Positions 31,536-40,984 of a stretch of 64,000 nucleotides of DNA are shown here, one piece after another (the stretch's first letter is position 1; every line of letters starts with the position of its first letter). A model generated the notes under the pieces. It did not search any database. It worked only from the letters and a program-made list of their open reading frames with translations, and had not been told where the DNA came from. Origin of the DNA: Citricoccus sp. K5 (GTDB lineage: Bacteria; Actinomycetota; Actinomycetes; Actinomycetales; Micrococcaceae). A program made the translations under genes and the position numbers. The stretch spans positions 1 to 64,000 of the forward strand of contig NZ_LR732817.1 in the NCBI RefSeq assembly GCF_902506195.1, written 5' to 3'.

Positions 31536-33206
31536 ATGTCCGCAGTCGCTTACGTTCCCACGCTCGAAGAGCGCTACAGGCCTGAGCGGATCCGCGCTTT
31601 CTATGAGTCAGGCGTGTGGTTCAAGGACAGCTTCTACGGCCAGGCCCGCGCACAGGCCGAACGCCAACCGGACAAGGTGGCCTTCTTCGACTCCACGAGC
31701 TCGCTGACGTTCGCCCAGTTCCGAGAGCAGATCCTGCGGCTTGCCGTCGGGTTCAAGAGGCTGGGGGTCCAGCGCGGCGACCGGGTACTGGCGCAGGTCC
31801 CGAACATCACGGAGTTCCCGGTGATCGCCGGTGCCGTCAGTCGGATCGGGGCGGTGATCGTGCCCGTCATGCCGATCTACCGGGCGCACGACCTCGAACA
31901 CGTGCTGGAGAACTCGGGTGCCACTGTGGCCTGCTTCGCCCAGAGCTTCGGCGGGTTCAGCTACGAGGACATGTTCACCCAGCTGCAGGCTGCCGCTCCG
32001 GAGCTGCGCCAGCTCGTGGTCCTCCGCTCGGAAGGCACCCCGGCGGAGGGGGCGGTGACCTACGAATCCCTGTTGGTCGACGGTGACCTTAAGGCACTCG
32101 AGGCCGAGGCCGGTCCGGACAGCTCCCCGGATGATCCCTTCGAGATCGTCTACACGTCGGGAACGACCTCCCGTCCCAAGGGCTGCTTCCACACGCTGAA
32201 CACGGTCCGTTCCAGCGCCGTGCAGATCGTGCGGTCCCTGGACTACTCCGCCGAGGATGTGCAATTCGGGCCGTCCCCGATCACCCACAGCACCGGCCTG
32301 GTGACCAGCGTGTTGATCCCCCTGTACCTGGGAGCCTCGTCCCATTTCATGGAGAAGTGGGAGCCGTCCGACGGCGTCCGCCGGGTCCGGGAGCATCGGC
32401 TCACGGCGGCCGTGACCGCCACCCCGTTCCTGCAGATGCTGATGAAGGCCTTCGACCCGGAGCGGGACGACGCCTCTTCCCTGCGCATCTGGGTGTGCGC
32501 CGGTGCGCCGATCCCCGGTTCCGTGGTCTCGGCTGCCACCGCGATGTTCCCGAACTGCAAGATCCTCAGCCTGTACGGGCGTTCGGAGAACCTGTTGACC
32601 ACGCTCTGCTCGGTCGAGGACGCCCCGGAGCGTTCCAGCACCAGCGACGGCCGCGCGGCCGACCCATCCGTCGTCCAGGTGGTCGACGCCGAGGGCACCG
32701 AGCTGCCGCGGGGCGAGGTGGGCGATGTGGCCTACAAGGGCCCGTCCCACATGCTCGGCTACTGGAACAACCGCGAGGCCACCGAGGAGCTGTTCACCCC
32801 GGACGGCTACTCGCGGTCCGGCGACCTCGGCTTCATGGACGAGGACGGCTTCGTGCGCATCACCGGCCGGTCCAAGGACATCATCATCCGTGGCGGCATG
32901 AACATCTCCGCCCGTGAGGTTGAGGATGAGCTGCTGCAGAACCCGCAGATCGCCAACGTCGCTGTGGTGGCCATGCCGGACGAGCGGCTCGGCGAGAAGT
33001 GCTGCGCCTTCGTGGTCCCGGCGGACGACGGCGGCGCCCCGGACCTGGAGACGATCGTCGCCTTCCTGAAGGAACGCGGGATTGCCAACCAGAAACTCCC
33101 CGAGCGTCTGGAGGTTGTCGAGGAGCTGCCCACGACGGCGACCGGCAAGATCCAGAAGCACGTGCTCCGGGCGCAGATCGCCGAGAAGGTCTCAGCCGGG
33201 GTCTGA
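31536..33206 (+). CDS. Acyl-CoA synthetase 1 (cyclohexanecarboxylate-CoA ligase-like)
   Basis: A 556-residue ANL-family ligase. The ATP loop is [11 protein letters not shown], followed by the adenylation core [19 protein letters not shown] and the C-terminal lysine in TGKIQK. It shares unusual signatures with the ligase at 45227 ([22 protein letters not shown]), so the two are paralogues; from memory they resemble AliA-type ligases for alicyclic acids. It would activate the acid produced by the P450 operon. ATG 31536 has CGGAGG upstream. The 3' end overlaps the convergent NUDIX gene by 15 bp. Confidence 0.85.
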   Translation: MSAVAYVPTLEERYRPERIRAFYESGVWFKDSFYGQARAQAERQPDKVAFFDSTSSLTFAQFREQILRLAVGFKRLGVQRGDRVLAQVPNITEFPVIAGAVSRIGAVIVPVMPIYRAHDLEHVLENSGATVACFAQSFGGFSYEDMFTQLQAAAPELRQLVVLRSEGTPAEGAVTYESLLVDGDLKALEAEAGPDSSPDDPFEIVYTSGTTSRPKGCFHTLNTVRSSAVQIVRSLDYSAEDVQFGPSPITHSTGLVTSVLIPLYLGASSHFMEKWEPSDGVRRVREHRLTAAVTATPFLQMLMKAFDPERDDASSLRIWVCAGAPIPGSVVSAATAMFPNCKILSLYGRSENLLTTLCSVEDAPERSSTSDGRAADPSVVQVVDAEGTELPRGEVGDVAYKGPSHMLGYWNNREATEELFTPDGYSRSGDLGFMDEDGFVRITGRSKDIIIRGGMNISAREVEDELLQNPQIANVAVVAMPDERLGEKCCAFVVPADDGGAPDLETIVAFLKERGIANQKLPERLEVVEELPTTATGKIQKHVLRAQIAEKVSAGV

Positions 33207-34058
33207 CGCAGCGGTGTGGTGCGGCGAATCCGCGTAGTAGCCGTCCTCCAGGGCGAAACGGACCCGCAGGGGCTGGGCGTCTGGGACGATCTCCGGTTGG
33301 ATCGGTGAACAGTCGGGGGAGGCGTCCAGGGCCTCGGCCACCGTGCCGAACCCCTGCAGGTAGTGGAACTGGGACCAGGTCGGTGGCATGAGGAAGGTGC
33401 TGCCGTTCCGGAACCACTCCAGTGCGGTGGCGGCGTCCAGCCACTGGACCGCGCTGGCCTCGCCGCTGGCTTGACGGGGTTCCTGACCCTGTGGCAGGGC
33501 GGCCAGAAAGAACCGGGTGTCGTAGCGGCGCGGCTCGCCGACCGGGGTGATCCAGCGCGACAGTGGCCGCAGCAGGCCGACATCGGGGACGAGTCGGTGG
33601 GCGGCCAGGAAGTCGGCGAAGGACACCTCACGCGATTCCAGGCGTGCCCGTTCCTCCTCGAAATCACGTGGATCGGCCAGGATGCGGCCGCAGCTGGGCC
33701 GGGCCAGCAGCACCCCGCATTCCTCGAAGGTCTCCCGGATGGCTGCCGCCAGCAGTTGCATGGCCAGAGCCGGGTCCGGGCCCAGCATCGGCACCCACGG
33801 TTCCAGGTCGGTTCCGGCCCAGAACTGCTCCGGGAGGTCGTCGCCCGGGTCGACCCGCCCGCCCGGGAAGACGGTGGCACCGGCGGAGAACGCCATGGAG
33901 GTAGCCCGGGTCAACGTGAAGGCCTCCGGACCCCCGTTCGAATCCCGCAACAGGACGACCGTGGCCGCATCGCGGACGGGTGCAGCATCGATTGCGGGGG
34001 TCGTGTACCGGGGATACTCGGTGGGCGCCGTACCGGGGTTCGTCTCCGAGGTGGACAT
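33192..34058 (-). CDS. NUDIX hydrolase with split Nudix box, second copy
   Basis: A 288-residue paralogue of the NUDIX protein at 15759..16592. FPGGRVDPGDD is separated by about 33 residues from RETFEECG, again the NUDT19-like layout of CoA diphosphatases. Located last in a minus-strand operon SDR-tetR-reductase-NUDIX, with its ATG overlapping the reductase stop by 1 nt. A housekeeping role in removing stalled acyl-CoAs is a guess. Confidence 0.75.
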   Translation of the reverse strand: MSTSETNPGTAPTEYPRYTTPAIDAAPVRDAATVVLLRDSNGGPEAFTLTRATSMAFSAGATVFPGGRVDPGDDLPEQFWAGTDLEPWVPMLGPDPALAMQLLAAAIRETFEECGVLLARPSCGRILADPRDFEEERARLESREVSFADFLAAHRLVPDVGLLRPLSRWITPVGEPRRYDTRFFLAALPQGQEPRQASGEASAVQWLDAATALEWFRNGSTFLMPPTWSQFHYLQGFGTVAEALDASPDCSPIQPEIVPDAQPLRVRFALEDGYYADSPHHTAASDPG

Positions 34059-35047
34059 CAGGACTCCTTGACGGTGACGACGACCTTGCCGACCGCGGTG
34101 CGGTTCTCCAACGATGCGAAGGCCCTCGCCGTGTCCGCCATCGGGTAGGTGTCCTCCACCGCGGGACTCAGCCGGCCGGCGTCGAGAAGGTCCTGGACTC
34201 CGCGGCGCACCCGGTCCAGCGTTCCGGGGTGCTCCTTCTCCATGACGTCCATGGCGATCCCCGTCAGGGTCAGGTTCCGCAGCAGCAGGCGGTTCACCTT
34301 GATCTCCGGGATGCTGCCGCCGGCGAAACCGACCACCACGCCGGTGCCACCGATGGCCAGAGCGCGGACGGTGTCCAGGAAGCCGTCCCCGCCCACCATG
34401 TCGATGAATCCTTGGACGCCTCGGCCGTCTGTGAGGGACTTGACCTCGTCCAGCCAGGCGCCGGTGGAACGGACGACGTGAGTGGCTCCGGAGGCACGGG
34501 CCACCCGCTCCTTCTCGTCGGTGGAGACCAGGGCGATGGTGGAGATCCCCTGGGCGCGGGCGATGTCCAGCACCGCGGTGCCGACGCCACCGGCGGCACC
34601 GGTCACCAGCACCGTCCCACCCGGCTGCACCCGGGAGCTCTCGAGGGCATACCAGCCGGTGGAGTAGTTCATGTAGACGCCCGCCGCCTGGACGTAGTCC
34701 ATGGATTCGGGGATCCGGACCAGGTAGTCCTCGATGGCCAGGGCCCGTTCGGCCAGGGCGCCCTGCCACACGATTCCCGCGACCCGGTCGCCGGTCCGCA
34801 GCGGGGAGTCCTGAGGGGCCTCCAGCACGACGCCGGCCAGCTCGCTTCCCGCGATATAGGGGGCTTCCAGCCCCGACTGGTACTTGCCCCGGGTCTGCAG
34901 CGGATCGATGAAGGACAGGCCCACGGCGTGGACGTCCACCAGGACCCGCCTGCCCTCGGCCCGATGGTGGGCGCCTTCGGGCTCCGGGACTTCCTCCACG
35001 CGGGCGGCGGTGGGGCCGGTGAGTTCGGGGATGAGGACTGCCTTCAT
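34058..35047 (-). CDS. Zinc-less medium-chain reductase (quinone oxidoreductase family), copy 1
   Basis: A 329-residue MDR protein without zinc ligands. The nucleotide motif is GAAGGVGTAVLDIA, and FAGGSIPEIKVNRLLLRNLTL is a strong family block also found in the copy at 39965. Such NADPH enzymes reduce enones or enoyl-CoAs. With two relatives in the island it could saturate ring or chain double bonds. It sits between a tetR gene and the NUDIX gene and was probably transcribed with them. Confidence 0.8.
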   Translation of the reverse strand: MKAVLIPELTGPTAARVEEVPEPEGAHHRAEGRRVLVDVHAVGLSFIDPLQTRGKYQSGLEAPYIAGSELAGVVLEAPQDSPLRTGDRVAGIVWQGALAERALAIEDYLVRIPESMDYVQAAGVYMNYSTGWYALESSRVQPGGTVLVTGAAGGVGTAVLDIARAQGISTIALVSTDEKERVARASGATHVVRSTGAWLDEVKSLTDGRGVQGFIDMVGGDGFLDTVRALAIGGTGVVVGFAGGSIPEIKVNRLLLRNLTLTGIAMDVMEKEHPGTLDRVRRGVQDLLDAGRLSPAVEDTYPMADTARAFASLENRTAVGKVVVTVKES

Positions 35048-35097
35048 TCGGGTCTCTGCTTTCCTCCCGCCCGGAGGCGGGATGCTGCGGTACGGGC

Positions 35098-35673
35098 CTA
35101 GCCCGTGGTGACGGAGGGGGTGGGTCGCTCCAGGGAGGCGAGGGCGCCTTGAAGGAGGGCGAAGAGGTGGTCCTCCACGGCCGCGCCACGGAGGGTGCGG
35201 CCCGGCCAGGACGTCATGGAGAAGATGGCGCCCAGCACGGACTGGACGGACTGGGCCGTGCGGTCCTGGCCCAGTCCGGGGTAGCGCCGTTGGAACAGGA
35301 ACTCCCACTTCTCGATGTACTGGCGCTGGCGGCGGTCGAAGGGGCGCTTCCAAGGATCCGAGAGCGAGCGGACCTCCCGCTGGTACAGGCCGACGAGATG
35401 GCCCTTGGTGGCCGAGAAGTGGATGTGGTGCCGCAGGGCGCGGTCGAGGTCCAGGGCCGGGTCTTCATGAATCGAGATGGTGGCCGTCATCAGCTCGTCC
35501 AGCGCCTCGTTGAGCAGGGTGGCGAGGATCTCGTCCTTCCCTGAGAACGATCGGTAAAGGGCCGGGCCGCTCAGTCCGGCGCGACGCCCCAGCTCGTCCA
35601 TGCTGACGCCATGGAAACCCTTCTCCGCGAAGGCGCCGGTGGCGGCACTGAGGATCGTCTGTTCCCTGCCCAT
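35098..35673 (-). CDS. TetR-family regulator
   Basis: A 191-residue TetR protein: helix-turn-helix at about 6-52 (ILSAATGAFAEKGF, LSGPALYRSFSGKDEIL), then an effector domain close to the KstR2/AcrR-like style with many Arg residues. It is in the middle of the operon SDR-tetR-reductase-NUDIX. An ACCGT-N7-ACCGT direct repeat lies in the short gap upstream and may be its site. The ligand is unknown, probably an acyl-CoA given the neighbours. Confidence 0.8.
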   Translation of the reverse strand: MGREQTILSAATGAFAEKGFHGVSMDELGRRAGLSGPALYRSFSGKDEILATLLNEALDELMTATISIHEDPALDLDRALRHHIHFSATKGHLVGLYQREVRSLSDPWKRPFDRRQRQYIEKWEFLFQRRYPGLGQDRTAQSVQSVLGAIFSMTSWPGRTLRGAAVEDHLFALLQGALASLERPTPSVTTG

Positions 35674-35702
35674 AGAGGGAGACTAACCGTGATAACGACC
35701 GT

Positions 35703-36482
35703 TCACAACAGCAAGACGCCTCCATCCACGGGGATGCTGGTTCCGGTGATATAGGACGAGGCATCGCTGGCCAGGAACGTGACCGTGGCGGCGATGTCCT
35801 CGGGATCGCCGATCCGGCCCAGGGGAATCCGGGCATCGATGATCTTGCGCTTGTAGTTCTCGCTGTAGTTGGCCGTGGCTTCCGTGGGGAAGACACCCGG
35901 GAGCAGGGCATTGACCCGGATCCCGCGCCCGCCCCACTGGGCCGCCAGATCCCGGGTCAGGCCGAGGACGCCGGCCTTCGAGGCGCTGTAGGCGGCCGCC
36001 GGCATCCTCGCGGTGGTCACCGCCATCACCGAGGAGAAGTTGATGACCGATCCGCCGTCCGCCAGATGCCGTCCCGCAGCCTGTGCCATCCAATAGGAGC
36101 CGTTGAGGTTGAGGTCGACCATGGAGAGCCAGTGCTCCGGCGGATCCTCGGTGGCCTCGTGGTACTCGCCCCCGGCCCCGGCATTGTTGACCAGGATGTC
36201 CACGTGGCCGAAGGTCTCCTGTGCGGCATCCGCCAGGGCGAAGCAGGCCTCGCGGTCGGTGACGTCGGTGGTGACCGCCACGCAGCGGACCCCGAGGGCT
36301 TCCACCGACCTACGGGTCTCGTCCAGCCGGTCGGCCCGTCGGGCGCCGATGGCGAGATCGGCACCCGCAGCGGCGAGCCCCAAGGCGACGGCCACTCCCA
36401 AGCCGGACGAAGCTCCGGTGACGATGGCGGTCTTGCCGGTCAGGGAGAAGCGGTTGCGGAACCGTTCGGGAGAGTAGTCCAT
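35703..36482 (-). CDS. Short-chain dehydrogenase/reductase
   Basis: A 259-residue classical SDR with TGASSGLG, NNAGAGG, and the catalytic S...YSASKAG. It ends SIPVDGGVLLL. Substrate unknown; a 3-hydroxyacyl-CoA or ring-alcohol oxidation fits the setting. First gene of the minus-strand tetR operon, divergent from the kinase gene. ATG 36482 is a compromise; an upstream in-frame ATG at 36551 would add 23 unconserved residues. Confidence 0.82.
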   Translation of the reverse strand: MDYSPERFRNRFSLTGKTAIVTGASSGLGVAVALGLAAAGADLAIGARRADRLDETRRSVEALGVRCVAVTTDVTDREACFALADAAQETFGHVDILVNNAGAGGEYHEATEDPPEHWLSMVDLNLNGSYWMAQAAGRHLADGGSVINFSSVMAVTTARMPAAAYSASKAGVLGLTRDLAAQWGGRGIRVNALLPGVFPTEATANYSENYKRKIIDARIPLGRIGDPEDIAATVTFLASDASSYITGTSIPVDGGVLLL

Positions 36483-36605
36483 GGCTCCAGTGTCCGCGGT
36501 CGGCAGGTCGGCGGCCAGCGGTGGCCGGTCTCCCACTGTGGAGTTCTCCATGACCGGGCTGGGGCGGGCCTTGCCTGGCGCGGTCCGGTGCCGGACAGTG
36601 GCAGG

Positions 36606-37742
36606 GTGACTGGACGTGCTCAGGTGCTCGCAGAATCCGCCGTGGTTGAACGGGTGGCCGCCGCTGCGCGGAATGCTGCCCCGTGGGCCGGTGTTGGGCC
36701 ATCCCCGGAGGTGGCCGGGATGCGGCGGCTGCCGGGTGGGGTCTCGAGCCTGACCTACGCGGCCGAGATCCGCGCCGGAGGTGCAGACGGGTACCCCGTG
36801 GTCATCAAGATCGCTCCGCCGGGGTTGGACCCCGTGCGCAACCGGGACGTGCTGCGGCAATCCCGGCTGATGGCCGCGATCGGGGCTACCGGCGCGCTGC
36901 CGGTCCCGCGCATCCTGGTGGACGACGACGGCGACCCGCCCCTGTTCGTCATGGACCTCGCCCCCGGACAGTCCTATGAGCCGTTGCTGGACGTGGCGGA
37001 GAACCCTCCCGCGGCCTCGGTGGTCCGGGAGCGGGCCCTGGTGGCGGCGGCATCCCTTGCCGGTCTCCAAGGCCTGGATCCCGTCCTCGCCGGATCGGGG
37101 GAGCCGGTTCTCGACCTGCGAACGGAACTGGACCGCTGGGAGAGGTTGCTGCAGACGGTGCCCGATGAGATCGTCCCCGGCCACGCGGAGCTGTACCGCA
37201 GGCTGGCCGCAGCCGTCCCGACTGATGCGGCTCCGGTGCTGGTCCACGGGGACTACCGGCAGGCCAACATGCTCTTCGAGGGTTCCGTGCTGAACGCCGT
37301 AATCGACTGGGAGATCTGGTCGGTGGGCGATCCACGACTCGATCTGGCGTGGCTGCTGATGCACACGGCCCCCGCCCACCGCTACGCGCGGACGCGGTCG
37401 GCGGTGGACCAGGACGCCGGCGCCGGGATGCCGTCCCGCGAAGAACTGGTCTCGGCGTACCTGGAATCCGGCGGGCCCGCTCGGCCGGACGACCTGCCAT
37501 GGTTCCTCGCCTACTCGTATTACAAGGTCGCCTCCACCCTGGGAGTCATCGTCAAGCGGAGCCGGAAGGACGCGGAACCGCCCGAGCACCTGCTGGCGGC
37601 AGCTGACAGCCTGCCGGACGTGGTGGCCTACGGTCTGGAGGCGCTGAGCGGGAGGCGACCGGCCGGCGTCGCCTCCCGCCACTGGAGAAGTCCACACCCG
37701 GGAGGATCGCGGCAGGAGCCTGAAGCCGACCGCGGGCCCTAG
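36606..37742 (+). CDS. APH-type phosphotransferase (ACAD10/11- or LvaA-like kinase), copy 1
   Basis: A 378-residue kinase of the aminoglycoside-phosphotransferase fold. The catalytic loop is HGDYRQANML and the metal motif VIDWEIWSVGDPRLDLAW, the pattern of acyl-CoA-linked kinases rather than drug-resistance enzymes. Family knowledge: LvaA and human ACAD10/11 phosphorylate 4-hydroxyacyl-CoAs, whose phosphate is then eliminated by an acyl-CoA-dehydrogenase-type partner. Such a partner is the next gene, 91 nt downstream. The GTG start at 36606 is tentative because no clear ribosome-binding site is seen. Confidence 0.78.
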   Translation: MTGRAQVLAESAVVERVAAAARNAAPWAGVGPSPEVAGMRRLPGGVSSLTYAAEIRAGGADGYPVVIKIAPPGLDPVRNRDVLRQSRLMAAIGATGALPVPRILVDDDGDPPLFVMDLAPGQSYEPLLDVAENPPAASVVRERALVAAASLAGLQGLDPVLAGSGEPVLDLRTELDRWERLLQTVPDEIVPGHAELYRRLAAAVPTDAAPVLVHGDYRQANMLFEGSVLNAVIDWEIWSVGDPRLDLAWLLMHTAPAHRYARTRSAVDQDAGAGMPSREELVSAYLESGGPARPDDLPWFLAYSYYKVASTLGVIVKRSRKDAEPPEHLLAAADSLPDVVAYGLEALSGRRPAGVASRHWRSPHPGGSRQEPEADRGP

Positions 37743-37833
37743 GGTCGCAGCAGATCATCCCCGTCACACCGGACGGGCACGCCGGGCCCCCTGCCCCACG
37801 GGTATACCGGCACCATCCCCACGAGAGGACCCC

Positions 37834-39096
37834 ATGGATTGGTCAACACCCGCACCCCTGCAGGACCTGCTGGACCGTCTGGATGCCTTCATCGACGCCG
37901 AGATTGCCCCGTTGGAGCAGGAACACCCGCAGTTCTTCGATCACCGCCGGGAACACGCACGGACCGACTGGGACCGCGACGGGGTCCCGGCCCGGGAATG
38001 GACGGAACTGCTGGGGGAGATGCGCCGCCGGGCCGACGCGGCGGGGTTCTACCGTTACGGACTCCCGGCGGCTCTCGGTGGGCAGGACGGTTCGAACGCG
38101 GACATGGCTCGCATCCGGGAGCACCTGCTGGCGCGTGGACCGGGCCTGCACTTTCCCCACAATGACGAGGCCTCGGTGGTGGGCAACCTTCCCCTGGCTC
38201 TGGTACTGCACGAGTACGGAACTCCCGAGCAGAAGGAGACGTACCTGCACCGCTATGTCAACGGGGAGATCGAGATTGCCTTCGGACTCACCGAACCGGG
38301 CCACGGCAGCGACGCCACGTTCCTGGAGACCACGGCCCGGAGGGACGGCGACGACTGGATCATCCAGGGGGCCAAGCGTTTCAACAGCCTGTCGCACGCC
38401 GCGGAGGTGGACGTGGTCTTCGCCCGGACCTCGGGAGAGGACGGGAAAGCCCAGGGGATCACCGCATTCCTCGTCCCCACGGCATCGGAAGGGTTCGAGA
38501 TCCCCTTCAACTGGTGGACCTTCAACATGCCCAGCGACCACCCGGAGGTTCACCTGAACTCCGTTCGGGTGCCGAACTCGGCGATCCTCGGCGAAGAGGG
38601 CCGGGGCCTGGATCTGGCCCAGCTGTTCGTCCACGAGAACCGCACCCGCCAGGCGGCGTCCTCTCTGGGTGCGGCCCAGTTCTGCATCGATGCCTCCGTG
38701 GCCTACGCCCAGGAACGCACCGTGTTCCGCAAGCAGCTCCACGAACACCAGGGCATCCAGTGGCAGCTGGTGGACCTCAACACCGAGGCGGAGATGGTCC
38801 GCAGCCTGCTCTACCGGACGGCCGCCCTCATGGACGAGGGCGGCAAGACCAGTGCCAGCCCGCTGGTGTCCATGGTGAACCTGCGGTCCAATCAGCTGGC
38901 CTGCAACGCCGCGGACCGGGCGATCCAGATCCACGGTGGCATCGGTTACACGCGGCACCTGCCCTTCGAACACATCTACCGCCACCACCGGCGGTACCGG
39001 ATCACCGAGGGCGCCGACGAACTGCAGAAGCGGCGCATCGCCAGCAGCATGTTCGACTTCCGCTCTTCCGCGCCGTCCCCCGGCACCCGGGGCTAG
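37834..39096 (+). CDS. Acyl-CoA dehydrogenase, likely partner of the adjacent kinase
   Basis: A 420-residue flavin acyl-CoA dehydrogenase. GLTEPGHGSDATFLETTA and the C-terminal IQIHGGIGYTRHLPFEHIYR give the family, and ITEGADELQ keeps a Glu at the usual catalytic-base position. It follows the APH-type kinase, as in levulinate-type clusters where the pair converts a 4-hydroxyacyl-CoA to an enoyl-CoA. GAGAGGA precedes the ATG. Its last 4 bp overlap the convergent SDR gene. Confidence 0.85.
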   Translation: MDWSTPAPLQDLLDRLDAFIDAEIAPLEQEHPQFFDHRREHARTDWDRDGVPAREWTELLGEMRRRADAAGFYRYGLPAALGGQDGSNADMARIREHLLARGPGLHFPHNDEASVVGNLPLALVLHEYGTPEQKETYLHRYVNGEIEIAFGLTEPGHGSDATFLETTARRDGDDWIIQGAKRFNSLSHAAEVDVVFARTSGEDGKAQGITAFLVPTASEGFEIPFNWWTFNMPSDHPEVHLNSVRVPNSAILGEEGRGLDLAQLFVHENRTRQAASSLGAAQFCIDASVAYAQERTVFRKQLHEHQGIQWQLVDLNTEAEMVRSLLYRTAALMDEGGKTSASPLVSMVNLRSNQLACNAADRAIQIHGGIGYTRHLPFEHIYRHHRRYRITEGADELQKRRIASSMFDFRSSAPSPGTRG

Positions 39097-39968
39097 TCCG
39101 TACCGAGAATCTTCGGGGCGACGGAACGGTGGAACGGCTGGAATGGGGCGATGTTGCGTGCCGGCTCGGGCGTGACCCAGGCCCGTGAACCGTTGGGGGC
39201 TGCTCCGTCGACGCGGATCACCGAGCCAGAGGTGAAACCCGAGGCCGGGGAGAGCAGATAGGTGATGGCCGAGGAGACCTCCGCCTCGGTGCCCCAGCGC
39301 TGCAGGGGGATCTCCCCGCGCAGTTCACGCTGCATATAGCCGTCGTCCTCGGGATCATAGGTGTCCAGCCCGGAGGAGGCGATAGAACCCGGTGCCACGG
39401 CGTTGACCCGGACCCCGGACTCGCCCCATTCGGCTGCGGCCGTCTGGGTGAGGTTCCACATGGCGGAGCGGGCGGCACCGGAATGACCGTACATGGGCCA
39501 GCCCATCCACATGTCCGCAACGATGTTGACGATGCCCCCGCCGTGTTCCTCCATGGTGCGGTTGTACACCTCGCGCATCATGATGAACCCGCCGACCACG
39601 TTCGACCGCAGCACGGCCTCGAGCCCCTTGGTCTTGATGGTCTTCAGGGCACCCCGGTACTGGCCTCCGGCGTTGTTGACCAGGCCGTGGATGTGGCCGC
39701 GGTCTGCCAGGACCGCCTCGACGATCTCGATGACGCGGGCCTCGTCTCGGATGTCCCCGGAGTAGGTGGAGGCAGAGCCGCCGTCCTCGAGGATCTCGGC
39801 TTGAACGTCATCGAGCTTCTCCTGGGTGCGCCCCACCAGAACCACGTGGGCGCCGAGGGAGGATAGTTCATGGGCCGTGCACCGGCCGATGCCGCTGCCG
39901 CCGCCCGTGACCACCACGGTCTGGCCGGCGAACAGGTCGCTCCGGAATGCTGACTGGTATCCGCTCAT
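39093..39968 (-). CDS. SDR with altered catalytic residues (enoyl-CoA reductase-like)
   Basis: A 291-residue SDR. The cofactor motif TGGGSGIG and NNAGG are normal, but where classical members have YxxxK this one reads HSGAARSAMWNLT, so Tyr is Ser and Lys is Arg. That pattern recalls peroxisomal trans-2-enoyl-CoA and 2,4-dienoyl-CoA reductases. It may saturate a conjugated acyl-CoA. It is the last gene of the pucR operon; GAAGGAG precedes the ATG, which overlaps the reductase stop. Confidence 0.78.
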   Translation of the reverse strand: MSGYQSAFRSDLFAGQTVVVTGGGSGIGRCTAHELSSLGAHVVLVGRTQEKLDDVQAEILEDGGSASTYSGDIRDEARVIEIVEAVLADRGHIHGLVNNAGGQYRGALKTIKTKGLEAVLRSNVVGGFIMMREVYNRTMEEHGGGIVNIVADMWMGWPMYGHSGAARSAMWNLTQTAAAEWGESGVRVNAVAPGSIASSGLDTYDPEDDGYMQRELRGEIPLQRWGTEAEVSSAITYLLSPASGFTSGSVIRVDGAAPNGSRAWVTPEPARNIAPFQPFHRSVAPKILGTD

Positions 39969-40984
39969 GGGTGTTCTCCTTCAGGTGATGCCGTGTGCTC
40001 CGGCCGTACTTCGATGACAACTTTTCCGTGGGCCTCGCGGCGGTCGATGATGCCCATCGCCTCCGGGGCGCGGTCCCACGGCAGGACATGACCGACCAGC
40101 GGGGATACCGTACCGGACGCGGCCATGGCCTCCAGTTCGTTGAGCATGCGCTCGCCGAACCCCGGGTGCCGTTCCAGCCAGGGATTGACGGCCACGCCCA
40201 TGACGCTGAGATCCCGCAACAGCAGCCGGTTGACCTTCACCTCCGGGATGCCTCCGCCGGCGAAACCGACCACCATCAGGCGACCGCCCACGTCGAGGGA
40301 CCGCAGGGAATCGGTGAACCGGTCCCCGCCCACCGGGTCGATGACGATGTCCACACCGTGACCTCCGGTGGCCGCACGGGCCCGGCCGGGCCAGTCGTCC
40401 CCGGAACGCAGCACCTCGGTCGCCCCGCAGCGGGTGGCCACGTGTGCCTTCGAATCCGAGGAGACCACCGCCAACAGGTGATCCGAGCGGACCTTGAGCA
40501 GATCGAGGGCGGCACTGCCCACCCCGCCGGCCGCTCCGTGCACCAGCACGGACTCCCCGTCCGTGAACCCCGCCCGGTGCAGCGTGAACCAAGCGGTGAG
40601 GTAGTTCAGGAAGAACGCGGCCCCCTCGTTGAAGGACATGGTGGACGGGATCCGCACCGTATATCCGGGGATGGCCGTCACCTGGTCGGCCGCGGAGCCG
40701 AAGACCGTCAGCCCGGCCACTCGATCGCCTACCGCAAACCGTGAGCCCGCCGGGGCCTCCAAGACGATGCCTGCGAACTCACCACCGGCCACGTACGGCA
40801 CCGGTGCCGCATGTTGGTAGGCGCCGCGGGACTGGAGCACATCCGGAAAGGCGACGGCGGCCGAATGGACCTCGACCAGGAGGCGTTCGCCGCCGGCCCA
40901 GGGGTGTGCTCCGTCCGGATCCGGCACCTCGGCGAGCACAGCGGCTTCCGGGCCGGTGGTCGCGGGTACCTGCAGGGCCCTCAT
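39965..40984 (-). CDS. Zinc-less medium-chain reductase, copy 2
   Basis: A 339-residue quinone-oxidoreductase-family protein, paralogous to that at 34058 (shared GGGIPEVKVNRLLLRDLSV block and GAAGGVGSAALDLL). It has no zinc ligands. Role probably NADPH-dependent enone or enoyl-CoA reduction. ATGA overlaps on both sides place it firmly in the pucR-SDR-reductase-SDR operon. Confidence 0.8.
   Translation of the reverse strand: MRALQVPATTGPEAAVLAEVPDPDGAHPWAGGERLLVEVHSAAVAFPDVLQSRGAYQHAAPVPYVAGGEFAGIVLEAPAGSRFAVGDRVAGLTVFGSAADQVTAIPGYTVRIPSTMSFNEGAAFFLNYLTAWFTLHRAGFTDGESVLVHGAAGGVGSAALDLLKVRSDHLLAVVSSDSKAHVATRCGATEVLRSGDDWPGRARAATGGHGVDIVIDPVGGDRFTDSLRSLDVGGRLMVVGFAGGGIPEVKVNRLLLRDLSVMGVAVNPWLERHPGFGERMLNELEAMAASGTVSPLVGHVLPWDRAPEAMGIIDRREAHGKVVIEVRPEHTASPEGEHP

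Noticed and set aside
36606-37742. Aminoglycoside resistance gene
   Set aside because: The fold is shared, but the DWEIWSVGDPRLDLAW metal motif and the acyl-CoA dehydrogenase neighbour point to an acyl-CoA-linked kinase.
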